In this document: piece by piece, positions 1 through 7,811 of the stretch
Layout: each line of letters opens with the position of its first letter
Numbering within the stretch: position 1 is the first letter of the stretch
IMG/VR virus record: IMGVR_UViG_3300042549_007404
Coordinates: 1-29,619 of that record
DNA from: a virus
Length of the DNA: 29,619 nucleotides
Direction: 5' to 3' (one strand)
Notes under the pieces: generated by a model
What the model saw: only the letters and a program-made list of their open reading frames with translations
The model's database searches: none
What the model was told of the DNA's origin: nothing
Position numbers and translations under genes: made by a program

Positions 1-164
1 CTCCAAACCGTATCGATTGCATTCATGTGAAACCAAAAACGTCCTAAAATAATGGATTTGCCATTATTACAAGCGGGTGTAAATTCATGTTCGGCATCTT
101 TAAAGTTCGATTGAGCATTTAAAAGTCCCGAAAAAAGTAATAAAATAAATAATATTTTTTTCAT
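1..164 (-). CDS. Secreted protein, C-terminal part outside the window
   Basis: The first 54 residues are visible and the gene runs off the left edge. It opens with MKKILFILLLFSGLLNAQS, a textbook signal peptide with a basic start, a hydrophobic core and an 'NAQ' cleavage region, as is common in Flavobacteriia. The visible mature part (NFKDAEHEFTPACNNGK...) matches no family I recognise. The start codon lies one base after the stop of the upstream gene, so it is probably the last or a late member of the structural operon. A Sec-exported protein in a virion gene cluster could be a lysogeny- or lysis-related periplasmic protein or a precursor of a surface component; the sequence does not decide. 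Confidence 0.75.
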   Translation of the reverse strand, partial: MKKILFILLLFSGLLNAQSNFKDAEHEFTPACNNGKSIILGRFWFHMNAIDTVW

Positions 165-165
165 A

Positions 166-744
166 TTAAAGCGGTTTATAAATTGAGATAAAAAACTCCG
201 TACCCGTTGCATCATAGGTGATTTCAGGTAAGTAGTATTGTTTGTTTTCCAATGCGTCAAAATGTGAATACTCAAAATAGCTATTTTTGCCCGAAGGTAA
301 AACCGCTCCGTTTATAATCCCATTACCGAAACCAACGTTGCTAACTTCTACTCTAAACGCCCCAGCGGGTACGCTACCAGCTCCAGTTTCATTTTTTACA
401 ATTAATTCTGTTTCTCCAGCCGTTATTGGAATAGGAGGTTTAGGTGTAAATGGATTTTCAATTGGTTTACAAACGTCACAATCCGTAACTACTAAGCTTT
501 TTACGTCCAAATATTCTTCATCTAATAAGATTACAGAACCGTCACAATCCAATAATTCTACTACCTTGAATCTATTTTTACCATACCCACCTACTTTGAT
601 AGGGTTTGCAGGATCGGTTAAATCATAGAAAGCAATCGATATTTTTTTATTTGCACCCGAAGCGCAATCCAAATCAACTGATTGAATAGCGTCTACAATT
701 GCACCATTTTTCCATTTTACTTTAAAATCTTGTAAATTTGCCAT
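166..744 (-). CDS. Putative virion structural protein, unknown family
   Basis: A 192-residue protein of unrecognised family. It is rich in beta-prone segments, with no signal peptide and no membrane segment. A central proline-rich linker (around residues 95-106, PFTPKPPIPI) separates an N-terminal domain with several cysteines (DLDCASG, LLDCDG, DCDVCK) from a C-terminal domain that ends in FFISIYKPL. The two-domain layout with a proline hinge fits a capsid decoration or fibre-attachment protein, but this is inference from position after the major capsid gene. It follows the 115-residue gene with a one-base gap, which supports cotranscription. Confidence 0.7.
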   Translation of the reverse strand: MANLQDFKVKWKNGAIVDAIQSVDLDCASGANKKISIAFYDLTDPANPIKVGGYGKNRFKVVELLDCDGSVILLDEEYLDVKSLVVTDCDVCKPIENPFTPKPPIPITAGETELIVKNETGAGSVPAGAFRVEVSNVGFGNGIINGAVLPSGKNSYFEYSHFDALENKQYYLPEITYDATGTEFFISIYKPL

Positions 745-745
745 A

Positions 746-1093
746 TTAGTATGTTATTACGGTTATACCAGAATGTAAAGAAGCCGTAAATTGCGGGTCA
801 TTTTTCAAGTCAATACTACAATGAATAGTCAATGTAGAATTTTTGAAAATATCCACACCCATCGAAAAATCTTTAACATCGGGTGAAAATTTAATTATTC
901 CTGTAGCATTTGCGAAGGCTTCGTTATCCGCTCTATCAATTGACCCTATTTTTAAATCAATATCGTTGCCTTTAAAAGCATCTTTTCGGACTTTGCCTAA
1001 AAAGTCTACTTCTAATTCTACTGTTCTCATAGGAGATAGATAACAATCAAATGCTTCGCCTTCTATTTCGCTAATTTCTAAACTTTTTATCAT
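746..1093 (-). CDS. Small putative structural protein
   Basis: A 115-residue acidic, beta-rich protein of unknown family. Alternating hydrophobic and polar residues (for example TVELEVDFLGKV and STLTIHCSIDL) suggest a beta-sandwich. It lacks a signal peptide or membrane segment. It is separated by one base from each neighbour, so it belongs to the cluster downstream of the major capsid gene. A head accessory role is plausible from position only. Confidence 0.65.
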   Translation of the reverse strand: MIKSLEISEIEGEAFDCYLSPMRTVELEVDFLGKVRKDAFKGNDIDLKIGSIDRADNEAFANATGIIKFSPDVKDFSMGVDIFKNSTLTIHCSIDLKNDPQFTASLHSGITVITY

Positions 1094-1094
1094 T

Positions 1095-2621
1095 TTATAA
1101 TAAATTAAGTATTAATAATGGGTTGATTGTTTGTGCTACTGTTATATCTCCGTCTGTAGACAATGCGCTTGGTATTGTAATTTCAAAAATATTTGAACAT
1201 CCCGTAAAAATATCTTCATTACCTGTTGAAGAACCTAAATTTGTCAATGGAGTTCCAAAAACTACTTTGAACAAATTAGAACAATTTAAGAAATTTTGAC
1301 CTCCGCATCTTACTAATTTTTCTAAAATAGCCTCCGATAATTGCGTTTGATTGCTAAATGTATCATTAGTAATAATTTCTACTTGACTTTTTACACTTAT
1401 TAAATTATCGCTAACCAATAAGCCAGAAATAGGGTATTGTTGAACAGAAGTAGTATCAAACTCTCGATTAGCATTCATATTATAATTTTGATTATCAAAA
1501 TAAATATGTGTAAATGGAGAAGCCCCAGCTGCTTGAAAAACTCCGTTGCTTATCGTTTGCCCTATAATTGATGCAAAATCTGATAGTGTAGGCACGTTTA
1601 ATCCAGCAGTATTTTTAAAAATAAAAAGATTAATTGATTCAAAAATTACATTTATAGAACTATCATCTTGAATTATATTACCCAAACAATCTTCCGTTAC
1701 GGCTGACACCGTTGCATTTTCAGAAAACTCTAAAAATTCTGTATCTACGGCTAAACCTGGATAGTTAGCATTTGACCTTTTAGGAATCCTTACAAATACG
1801 TTAGTAGAAGGCAAAGTTCCATTTGTAGGTTTTGGAATAGTTACTGATTCACTCCACGTTGTACCGTTTAATGAAAATTCCAATACGTTTCTAATACCGC
1901 CCGTTATTGAAGTTGCAGAAACTACTACATCATCGTCCAAATTTACTCCGCTAACTTGCATTGTTTGGCTTGCACTTTCATTGGGATTTGATTTTCTAAA
2001 ATTCAATGATACGGGACTTATAGATACTTGCGGTGTTGTAATTGATCCACTCAAAGATACCGTTGGTGCTATTCCAGCCGTTAAAGTTCCCGTTGTAGCC
2101 GTTCCAGTCATTCTTACAAATACTTGCTTATTGACTATATTCCCATTAATAGGTAAAATATTTACCGAACTTGACCACGTTGTACCGTCTAATGAAACTT
2201 CCCATCCAGTTGTTACCGATACGGTTCTATTTCCAGCTCCTAAGTCTGAGCCATTGACTAATATAGATTGAGGCGCACTATTATTGCACGCATTTTTAGC
2301 AAAATTATTGAGGCTTGACACGTTTGTAGTCATTTCGGGAGTTGGAACTCCTTTCAACTTATTTATGTGTCCGTGAATGTCATTAATTGAACATCCAGCG
2401 CCTATAATACAAGAACTCATATCGAAATCTCTATCAATATGAAATCTAACTTGTCCACCTACTTTTTCAAAAAAAGTAATCCACTCCGTTGGCACGTTGA
2501 AAAAATTTGCAACGTCCGAAATATTATTTATACTACTTGCACACGTTCCATCCATTGTAAAATTATATATCAATGGGTCACAACACGCTGTAGTTTGGGT
2601 TGTTGGTCTTATTTTTGGCAT
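1095..2621 (-). CDS. Ig-like and leucine-rich virion surface protein
   Basis: A 508-residue protein just downstream of the major capsid gene. It contains two internal repeats of an Ig-like/beta-sandwich type. The first (about residues 118-200) has SLDGTTWSSSV and then VFVRM; the second (about 200-300) has SLNGTTWSESV and then VFVRI. Near the C-terminus (about 435-490) two units of the form 'F-x-x-C-S-N-(L/I)-F' followed by beta residues resemble the BspA-type leucine-rich repeat (NCSNLFKVVF, GCSNIFEITIP). Ig-like domains on phage particles usually bind weakly to host or environmental glycans, and BspA-type repeats occur on bacterial adhesins; applying either role here is inference. There is no signal peptide, as expected for a virion protein. 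It lies behind a strong terminator, so expression is probably lower than that of the capsid gene. Confidence 0.7.
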   Translation of the reverse strand: MPKIRPTTQTTACCDPLIYNFTMDGTCASSINNISDVANFFNVPTEWITFFEKVGGQVRFHIDRDFDMSSCIIGAGCSINDIHGHINKLKGVPTPEMTTNVSSLNNFAKNACNNSAPQSILVNGSDLGAGNRTVSVTTGWEVSLDGTTWSSSVNILPINGNIVNKQVFVRMTGTATTGTLTAGIAPTVSLSGSITTPQVSISPVSLNFRKSNPNESASQTMQVSGVNLDDDVVVSATSITGGIRNVLEFSLNGTTWSESVTIPKPTNGTLPSTNVFVRIPKRSNANYPGLAVDTEFLEFSENATVSAVTEDCLGNIIQDDSSINVIFESINLFIFKNTAGLNVPTLSDFASIIGQTISNGVFQAAGASPFTHIYFDNQNYNMNANREFDTTSVQQYPISGLLVSDNLISVKSQVEIITNDTFSNQTQLSEAILEKLVRCGGQNFLNCSNLFKVVFGTPLTNLGSSTGNEDIFTGCSNIFEITIPSALSTDGDITVAQTINPLLILNLL

Positions 2622-2637
2622 TTTATTTTTATTTTAA

Positions 2638-2667
2638 ACAAAAAAAAAGGGGGGTTTTACGCCCCCA
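2638..2667 (-). terminator. Rho-independent terminator after the major capsid gene
   Basis: On the minus strand a GGGGG stem, a short CGTAAAA loop and a CCCCC(C) arm are followed by a run of about ten T. It lies between the capsid stop and the start of the 508-residue surface protein. It probably limits read-through from the highly expressed capsid gene. Confidence 0.85.
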
Positions 2668-2682
2668 AATTATAAGCAAAAA

Positions 2683-3726
2683 TTAGCAAGTATAATCGAA
2701 TACATCACCACAATTTTCAATGATAAAAATACCATCTTGTGTTGTGTCGCATCCGCCTGGAATAGCTTTGAAAAGCTCCATATAAACAGATGGATTATAC
2801 ATGATTTTATCACAATCGTGATCGATTCTTATTTCATAATCAACCTCTTGCGTTACCATTTCACCATTCACTCCCATCATTGGAACTGATTTTGTACTTC
2901 TTTTCAATGATTCCAAATCTTTCTTTTTAGAAGGGCTTACAAAATCAAACCATTCTACTAATTGAAACGCTCCAGCAGGGATTAGCATAAATGCGTTTTC
3001 ACCAATCTTAGCGTCTAAAGAGTAATCTTTGAACATTGGAATTGTATTGAATCCTAACAACTCTAATTGAGTGATAATAGAACCACCAACCAACATATAA
3101 TCGTTAATATCCATTTGAGCCTCAACCATCAATTTTTCAATAGCTACAACTGGGCTAAAATTAATTTGTGGGGTGTTTGTTAAAGGGTTTTTAACAAACA
3201 TTTTCCATTGACGGTAGTTTGTTGGAACTACTCTTGAAACAACCATATCAAGTACGATTTTATTCAATTCAACTAGAAATTTTCTATCCACTTCCATTAC
3301 TTTTTCAGTAAATTTAGACATTTCGTCTCTTTCACACCATGATGCAAAATCTTCATGTGATAACATCAAAGCTGCTTCCTCACCATTTTTACAAGTTGTA
3401 TATCTTGTATCGATTGTGAACTGCTCTTGACTTACCGATTCTCCGTATGTTACTTTGTCTTTGTCGCACTCAAAGTCTTTAGCGCAAACTGAAATACATA
3501 ATGGATTATCAAATTCCAAAATAACGGTTCTTCTTTTTCCAGGCGCACCAGTAAAAGAATCTTGAAGGCTTGTATATCTTCTATTTAAAGAAGATTTAAT
3601 AGCTGCCAACGTGCCTAAATTATTATAAAATCTTCCGTTTGGACTATTTTTAAGTCCGAAAAAATCCTCATAGTTTGCGATTTTTGGCAAACAAGTTATA
3701 GGATTAACTAATTTTGATTGTGACAT
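2683..3726 (-). CDS. Probable major capsid protein
   Basis: A 347-residue protein, a usual length for an HK97-fold major capsid protein. The call is by context more than by motif. It follows the scaffold-like gene, has its own promoter with a conserved upstream box, and is flanked on both sides by strong terminators, giving it an isolated transcript suited to very high expression. There is no signal peptide or membrane segment. A glycine/proline-rich middle and a C-terminal part with AFMLIPAGAFQLVEWFDFV look like the beta-rich domain of capsid proteins. Cysteines near the N-terminus (CISVCAKDFECDK) and at the extreme C-terminus (DYTC) could be structural. A different major virion protein is possible but less likely. 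Confidence 0.7.
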   Translation of the reverse strand: MSQSKLVNPITCLPKIANYEDFFGLKNSPNGRFYNNLGTLAAIKSSLNRRYTSLQDSFTGAPGKRRTVILEFDNPLCISVCAKDFECDKDKVTYGESVSQEQFTIDTRYTTCKNGEEAALMLSHEDFASWCERDEMSKFTEKVMEVDRKFLVELNKIVLDMVVSRVVPTNYRQWKMFVKNPLTNTPQINFSPVVAIEKLMVEAQMDINDYMLVGGSIITQLELLGFNTIPMFKDYSLDAKIGENAFMLIPAGAFQLVEWFDFVSPSKKKDLESLKRSTKSVPMMGVNGEMVTQEVDYEIRIDHDCDKIMYNPSVYMELFKAIPGGCDTTQDGIFIIENCGDVFDYTC

Positions 3727-3804
3727 ATTTTTTATTTTTAAAATTTACAAATGATTTGAGTTTTTTTCGTGTCCACCACGTGAAAATATCGCATTGAGCG
3801 TATG

Positions 3805-3854
3805 CAAATTTAATGTTTATTTATATCACTAATTGTGTACTAATTTGCGAAATA
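3805..3854 (-). promoter_or_regulatory. Promoter of the capsid gene with conserved upstream box
   Basis: The -7 box TAAATTTG (3805-3812) fits the Bacteroidota TAnnTTTG consensus and lies about 80 nt before the capsid start codon. Exactly 25 bases upstream of it is a 22-bp box (3833-3854) that recurs with one mismatch at 10937-10958 at the same 25-base distance from another TAnnTTTG box. No good TTG -33 element is seen. A phage activator or repressor binding site replacing the -33 contact is an inference from the conserved position. Confidence 0.65.
3833..3854 (-). repeat. 22-bp promoter-upstream repeat, copy 1
   Basis: The plus-strand core TACTAATTTGCGAAATA (3838-3854) is identical to 10942-10958. 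Extending to 22 bases leaves one mismatch (G/A). The flanking sequence is not conserved, so this is not part of a longer duplication. Confidence 0.85.
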
Positions 3855-3880
3855 AAAAAGCCACCCTATAAAGAGTGGCT
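3854..3880 (-). terminator. Terminator after the scaffold gene
   Basis: Minus-strand stem AGCCAC...GTGGCT with a short loop, followed by TTTTTT. It ends the scaffold transcript and separates it from the capsid promoter immediately downstream. Confidence 0.85.
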
Positions 3881-3907
3881 AAAAAAATTAAAAAAAATGA
3901 ATGCGCT

Positions 3908-4735
3908 TTAATCTTCTAGTAACCTACTAGCGTTTTTGTTGTATTTGTAATTTGTAGCACCTTTGCCATCTATAGGAATATCTACCCTACCATCTGGTGC
4001 TTTTTCGGCTTTAATAACTCCCAATTCTTTGTACTTACTTTCTAAGTAATCTACAACGGTCATAAATTCACCTACTTTGCCTTGTTTCGGTATTTTCAAT
4101 CCTTTGTCATCAGTTGGGAATATTTGTCCATCAATCGTTTTTAATTTAGCCTCTTGCTCTATTTTTACATAAATTAAATCAAACATTGAATTGACATCAC
4201 CTAAAATTCTATCTTTGAAGTTAGCTTGATTGATTGCTGCCAAAGTGTGCTTTGTTTGGACACGTGTCATAAAATCGTTTTTAGAATTTTCGATTTCTGC
4301 AATTTTCGATTGCCATTCTTGATCCTTTGATTCCATTTTTTGCTCGTATTCAGCTAATTTTGTTTGCATTCCTAAAAGAAGTTCTTTGTCGCCACCTTGT
4401 TTTTTTGCCGAAATTTCATAGGCTTTTCTCAAATATTTGTGAGCGTCCTTTTTTTCTTCTTCAGTGAATAGCTTTTTTTCTTCTTCCGTAATTGAATACA
4501 ATTTGTCTACTTCCCTTGACTGAGTAGCCATAATAGCTAATTTTGCCTCGTTGAATTTTTGATTTTCTAATCCTTTCAAGTCCACTATTTTCTCAATAGG
4601 TATCGATTTTAAAAAATCATCACTGTTTAAAAATTGCTCTTTGTACTTTGACTCTATTTGAGCCATAACGGACGCTTTTGTTTCTTCCGTTACATCTTCG
4701 GGAATATCGATCCCAAATAATTCGTTAATGTTCAT
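3908..4735 (-). CDS. Probable capsid scaffolding protein
   Basis: A 275-residue, highly charged protein with long helical and coiled-coil stretches, clearest around residues 80-165 (runs of E, K and Q with heptad spacing). This is typical of scaffolding proteins, and it is encoded directly before the major capsid gene, the standard order. It has no cysteine-rich or membrane segment. The C-terminal 60 residues are less helical and basic (RVDIPIDGKGATNYKYNKN), as in scaffolds that bind the inner capsid surface. It has its own TAnnTTTG promoter and is followed by a terminator. No protease motif is visible. Confidence 0.7.
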   Translation of the reverse strand: MNINELFGIDIPEDVTEETKASVMAQIESKYKEQFLNSDDFLKSIPIEKIVDLKGLENQKFNEAKLAIMATQSREVDKLYSITEEEKKLFTEEEKKDAHKYLRKAYEISAKKQGGDKELLLGMQTKLAEYEQKMESKDQEWQSKIAEIENSKNDFMTRVQTKHTLAAINQANFKDRILGDVNSMFDLIYVKIEQEAKLKTIDGQIFPTDDKGLKIPKQGKVGEFMTVVDYLESKYKELGVIKAEKAPDGRVDIPIDGKGATNYKYNKNASRLLED

Positions 4736-4764
4736 TCTTAATTATTTAAGGTTAAAATAAAGTA

Positions 4765-4772
4765 CAAATTTA
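4765..4772 (-). promoter_or_regulatory. Likely -7 promoter box for the scaffold gene
   Basis: TAAATTTG on the minus strand lies 30 nt before the scaffold start codon and just after a strong terminator. No clear -33 TTG at 19 nt and no copy of the 22-bp box are present, so it would be controlled differently from the capsid promoter. Confidence 0.5.
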
Positions 4773-4796
4773 CAAAAAAAAAATTAATATAAATAA

Positions 4797-4831
4797 AATA
4801 AAAAAAAAGGCTACCCGTTTGAGTAGCCTTT
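4797..4831 (-). terminator. Terminator between connector genes and scaffold
   Basis: Perfect 9-bp stem AAAGGCTAC/GTAGCCTTT on the minus strand followed by a long T run. It closes the operon that starts at the putative tail tube promoter near 10.9 kb. Confidence 0.85.
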
Positions 4832-4855
4832 AAAGTTTTTAGCAATGTTTTATTT

Positions 4856-5299
4856 TTACTTGTTTCTTGGTTTTCTTTCTTTTACCAATTTCGTTTCTTC
4901 TGATACAATAGCGTCCATTGTTTCTACATTTTCAGATACTTCTTCATTTGTAGCGGTTTCGGGGCTTTTAACCTCCAAAGCTTCAACTCTTACGGGCTGC
5001 AATACTTCTACGCTTTTGGTAGTTCTTTCATTGAACGTTTTCCCGTGAAAAGGCTTGATAGTTGCGTCCTTTGCTGTTGGCAAAATTTCGATTACTTCGG
5101 GCTTCAAATTGTAGCCTCTTTGGCTCAACAAACCTTTATAATCAAAATTTCCAGCACCCGCTTTGCCTTTTGCCTTTAAAAAGGGTTGTCTAGTTGGATA
5201 GACTTCTGCTAATTTTGCTAACTCTTCATTTGATAATGAATTGATTTTTTCGATTGACCCCGCATCTAATACGTGTGGGTGAAATTCTTTAATTTCCAT
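4856..5299 (-). CDS. Unknown structural-cluster protein
   Basis: A 147-residue protein of unrecognised family. The N-terminal half (to about residue 75) looks folded, with a helical segment SIEKINSLSNEELAKLAEVY and a glycine-rich turn (KAGAGNFDYKG). The C-terminal third is a low-complexity acidic tail ending in a basic patch (VKERKPRNK). A disordered charged tail is common in connector and head-associated proteins, but no function can be assigned. It overlaps the membrane protein gene by 11 bases and is the last gene before a strong terminator. Confidence 0.65.
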   Translation of the reverse strand: MEIKEFHPHVLDAGSIEKINSLSNEELAKLAEVYPTRQPFLKAKGKAGAGNFDYKGLLSQRGYNLKPEVIEILPTAKDATIKPFHGKTFNERTTKSVEVLQPVRVEALEVKSPETATNEEVSENVETMDAIVSEETKLVKERKPRNK

Positions 5300-5642
5300 T
5301 TTGGTTAAATTTTAATATTAATAATAAGTTAATTCCGTATGCAAAAATTCCTATAATATCATTTATTTGAATAAATATAGGAATAAAAAAAAGACTAAGC
5401 CAAAAATTTAGGCAAAATCCACAAATAAATACTTTCAAAATTCCCAATTCTTCAATGTTTATTAAACACTCTTGAATGCTATATTTTTTCCCTTTCAATA
5501 GAAAAAGATATTTGATAAAAAAGTCTAGCGGTGCTTTTTTATAATTTACAAGTGGATTTCCAATCAAGAAAATCCAAAATTGTACAAATCCAATCAATCC
5601 AAAGATTGCAATTAGTTCATATAATATTCCTGAGTAGTGCAT
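5289..5642 (-). CDS. Small integral membrane protein in the head gene cluster
   Basis: A 117-residue protein with about three hydrophobic segments (residues about 5-30, 68-92 and 94-110). A positively charged loop (YLFLLKGKKYS) lies between the first and second. The motif CGFCLNFWLSLFF resembles the 'C-x-x-C-L-x-F-W' pattern of small DUF1360-type membrane proteins; that comparison is from memory and weak. Its start overlaps the previous gene by 31 bases. A membrane protein among virion genes could be a holin-like or superinfection-exclusion protein. Nothing in the sequence proves either. Confidence 0.65.
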   Translation of the reverse strand: MHYSGILYELIAIFGLIGFVQFWIFLIGNPLVNYKKAPLDFFIKYLFLLKGKKYSIQECLINIEELGILKVFICGFCLNFWLSLFFIPIFIQINDIIGIFAYGINLLLILKFNQNGN

Positions 5643-5926
5643 ATTGTAAAATTTGAAAATCCATCAATTGATAAAATAAAGCTATTGAACGCCACGCTAA
5701 AAGAATAGCAATAGTTTTCATTAATATCTGATAAATCGAAAATTAAAGGTTCACCCGCTAAAAATCTTTGACCTTTTATAATTCTTTTATTTAAAAAAAT
5801 TAATGTAACTTGATATAAGCCGTCTTGATCTGCAACAAAAGGCGTTTTTAATTTTGCCTTATTATCGCACGCAACCACCATTAGTTCACATAAATTTTTA
5901 GTACATTTATAGCAATTAGCACTCAT
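5612..5926 (-). CDS. Cysteine-rich small protein, probably beta-sandwich
   Basis: A 104-residue protein with a cysteine-rich N-terminus (C5, C8, C13, C20), suggesting a metal site or disulfides. The rest is a beta-rich body (YQVTLIFLNKRIIKG, EPLIFDLSDIN) typical of small carbohydrate-binding or tail-fibre sandwiches. The family is not recognised. It overlaps the neighbouring genes at both ends (11 and 31 bases), so expression is probably coupled. A virion accessory role is inferred from position. Confidence 0.6.
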   Translation of the reverse strand: MSANCYKCTKNLCELMVVACDNKAKLKTPFVADQDGLYQVTLIFLNKRIIKGQRFLAGEPLIFDLSDINENYCYSFSVAFNSFILSIDGFSNFTICTTQEYYMN

Positions 5927-6383
5927 CTTCTATACAATTTTCTTCTATTTGATAATTATGGGTTAATTCAACACCGATATATCCTATTGATTGCAAAGAT
6001 AATACATTTTTTATTATACTACCTTCTTTTTTCAATAGGTCTTCTTTATTCGATATAATCCTTTCTATTTTGAAATTTTCGCTACCAAAAGCTTGTTTTA
6101 ATTTTCTCAATACTTTGTCTAATTTTCTAGGAACTTTTGAATACGACACAAATAAATAGCGTTGTGAATAAATGTAGTCATCATTGCACCCACTTATTCT
6201 TATTGGAGTTCCCGTTGCATCGCCCAAAGGTCGCATATAAGCAAATTCACATTCTGTATCGGTAGGCATTAATGGCACAAAATCCACGCCATCAAAGGAT
6301 CCTGTTTGAAGCACGCCCCCAATGGTCATTTGCATTGCATCCATTTTGAAATTTTCAAAAAAATCGCATAATCTATTTTGCAT
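5916..6383 (-). CDS. Putative head-tail connector protein
   Basis: A 155-residue protein overlapping the upstream gene by 11 bases, in the usual place for neck or tail-terminator genes (after portal, gpF-like and tail-completion genes). It combines a beta-rich N-terminal half with a helical stretch (KVPRKLDKVLRKLKQAF, about 84-100) and a C-terminal beta strand pair. It has cysteines at the N- and C-termini (CDFFE, CIEDEC). The family is not identifiable by eye, so the connector call is by position and size only. Confidence 0.5.
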   Translation of the reverse strand: MQNRLCDFFENFKMDAMQMTIGGVLQTGSFDGVDFVPLMPTDTECEFAYMRPLGDATGTPIRISGCNDDYIYSQRYLFVSYSKVPRKLDKVLRKLKQAFGSENFKIERIISNKEDLLKKEGSIIKNVLSLQSIGYIGVELTHNYQIEENCIEDEC

Positions 6384-6831
6384 TGAATATTGTTTTTAAA
6401 TCTTCTAATATTAATTTTACGCTAAGTTCATTAGCTATTTTTTCTTCTTCTTCCGATAGCGTTAATACGGTTCGTTCCAATTTACCCGAGTGCCTTTTTT
6501 GAATATCGTCTAGCTTTTTTTTGTCTTCTTGAATCGTTATTACTACCTCCGTTCCTTTGTTTACGGTTCTAATTGAGTTCATTAGATTTTCAGTTAAACT
6601 CAAATCTACTACTTTTGTTTGCTTACCCAAAGAGGCTCTATAATTTGCGTAAGTCTTTGAGTATGGTTTTGGGCTTGATTTGCCGTCCACGTCCTTATAT
6701 CCTTTTGAAGAATCAAAAACCCTTGACATCATTTCGCCACGTGCCTGATTTAAAGCAAAAAATATATGATCTAGCGGTTCGTTACTAGATGCGTATTCTT
6801 TTAATCGTTCAAGTTTTTTTAGTATATCCAT
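6373..6831 (-). CDS. Putative tail-completion/neck protein
   Basis: A 152-residue basic, mostly helical protein. Its composition and layout recall HK97 gp10-like or Mu gpG-like neck proteins: an N-terminal helix, a central S/G-rich loop that mentions SKGYKDVDGK, then 'LSLTENLMNSIRT' and beta strands (TEVVITIQ) before a C-terminal helix. The 'L-T-x-x-L-x-x-S-I' pattern followed by a short beta hairpin is typical of that group. It lies three genes downstream of the putative portal gene and overlaps the next gene by 11 bases. Confidence in the specific role is moderate. Confidence 0.55.
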   Translation of the reverse strand: MDILKKLERLKEYASSNEPLDHIFFALNQARGEMMSRVFDSSKGYKDVDGKSSPKPYSKTYANYRASLGKQTKVVDLSLTENLMNSIRTVNKGTEVVITIQEDKKKLDDIQKRHSGKLERTVLTLSEEEEKIANELSVKLILEDLKTIFNAK

Positions 6832-7808
6832 TAGAACCTTGCGCTTGCTTTAAAATTTTGAGCCTCACAAATTACACACCAGTCACTAGATTTTGATAGT
6901 TCAGCGTGTAAAATATCTACCATTCCTTTTGTGGTTTTTTTGCCGTATTCATTTATTCCGAACATTTTTTCTCTATATTGGGTATTTAAAACTCCTATGA
7001 AATTTTGCGCACTTTCCTGAGTTACCGTCATTTCATTAATACGTCTTGAATGCGATAATTTATTATAAAATTCGATTCCAAATTGAATAGCTATAATATT
7101 AGTAAGTAAATCTTTTACCGTATTGGTTGCTATTAAATCACAAATTACATTACTTACATCACAAGTCAATGAAGCTGAAACAATAAACTTATAAAGTATA
7201 TTTGAAGGCGCACCATCTTTTACGCCACTTTGAGCTAAGTTCGATTTTTTCCCACTACAAGGCTTGCAACTTTGATCATAATCTTCAATATTGTAAAATT
7301 CAAGCGTTGAATCTTCATTTGTGATTATTACAGACTTTCGGGTAGTTGAATAATCCAAAGTAGCCATACAAATTGTGTCTTTTACGGCTGTTAATTGGTA
7401 TTCTTTAACCTCGAATCCATCGTTTAATTGAATGATAAAATTCCCATCAAATTTAGGTTTAAATCTTATTTCTTTGATAGACGTTACAGAATATTTAGAG
7501 TATGAAGTGTCTAAAATTTTAACACCTCCAGTTCCAGTAACTACATAGCTATTAAAACCGTATGTATTTATCATATTGTCTACGGTGCTTTTTGCCGAAA
7601 CATTGGTTTGCGCAAAACTCAAATCCCCTAAAACTTTATTTTTTGCAATTTTTAGTAATTGTTCCCCCAACGCGCGCCCCGTCAATGTGTGTTCATCTGC
7701 TACCATTGCTAATTCTGTAGTGTTGATTCCTACATAATCTTCTATGTATAATTTACCAGCCAAAGGCTCGCTGAAACATTTAAGTCCGATTAAATCTAAA
7801 TTGCACAT
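6831..7808 (-). CDS. Unknown virion protein of the connector cluster
   Basis: A 325-residue protein without signal peptide or membrane segment. The N-terminal half is mixed alpha/beta, the middle (about 105-180) is beta-rich, and a CKPC motif (about 182-185) sits in a flexible lysine/serine loop. The C-terminal third is helical and ends with a WCVICEAQ motif. Single cysteine pairs (CxxC) at two places could bind metal. It shares one base with the following gene and lies three bases after the gpF-like gene. It may be a minor head protein, but I do not recognise the family. Confidence 0.6.
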   Translation of the reverse strand: MCNLDLIGLKCFSEPLAGKLYIEDYVGINTTELAMVADEHTLTGRALGEQLLKIAKNKVLGDLSFAQTNVSAKSTVDNMINTYGFNSYVVTGTGGVKILDTSYSKYSVTSIKEIRFKPKFDGNFIIQLNDGFEVKEYQLTAVKDTICMATLDYSTTRKSVIITNEDSTLEFYNIEDYDQSCKPCSGKKSNLAQSGVKDGAPSNILYKFIVSASLTCDVSNVICDLIATNTVKDLLTNIIAIQFGIEFYNKLSHSRRINEMTVTQESAQNFIGVLNTQYREKMFGINEYGKKTTKGMVDILHAELSKSSDWCVICEAQNFKASARF

Positions 7809-7811
7809 ATT

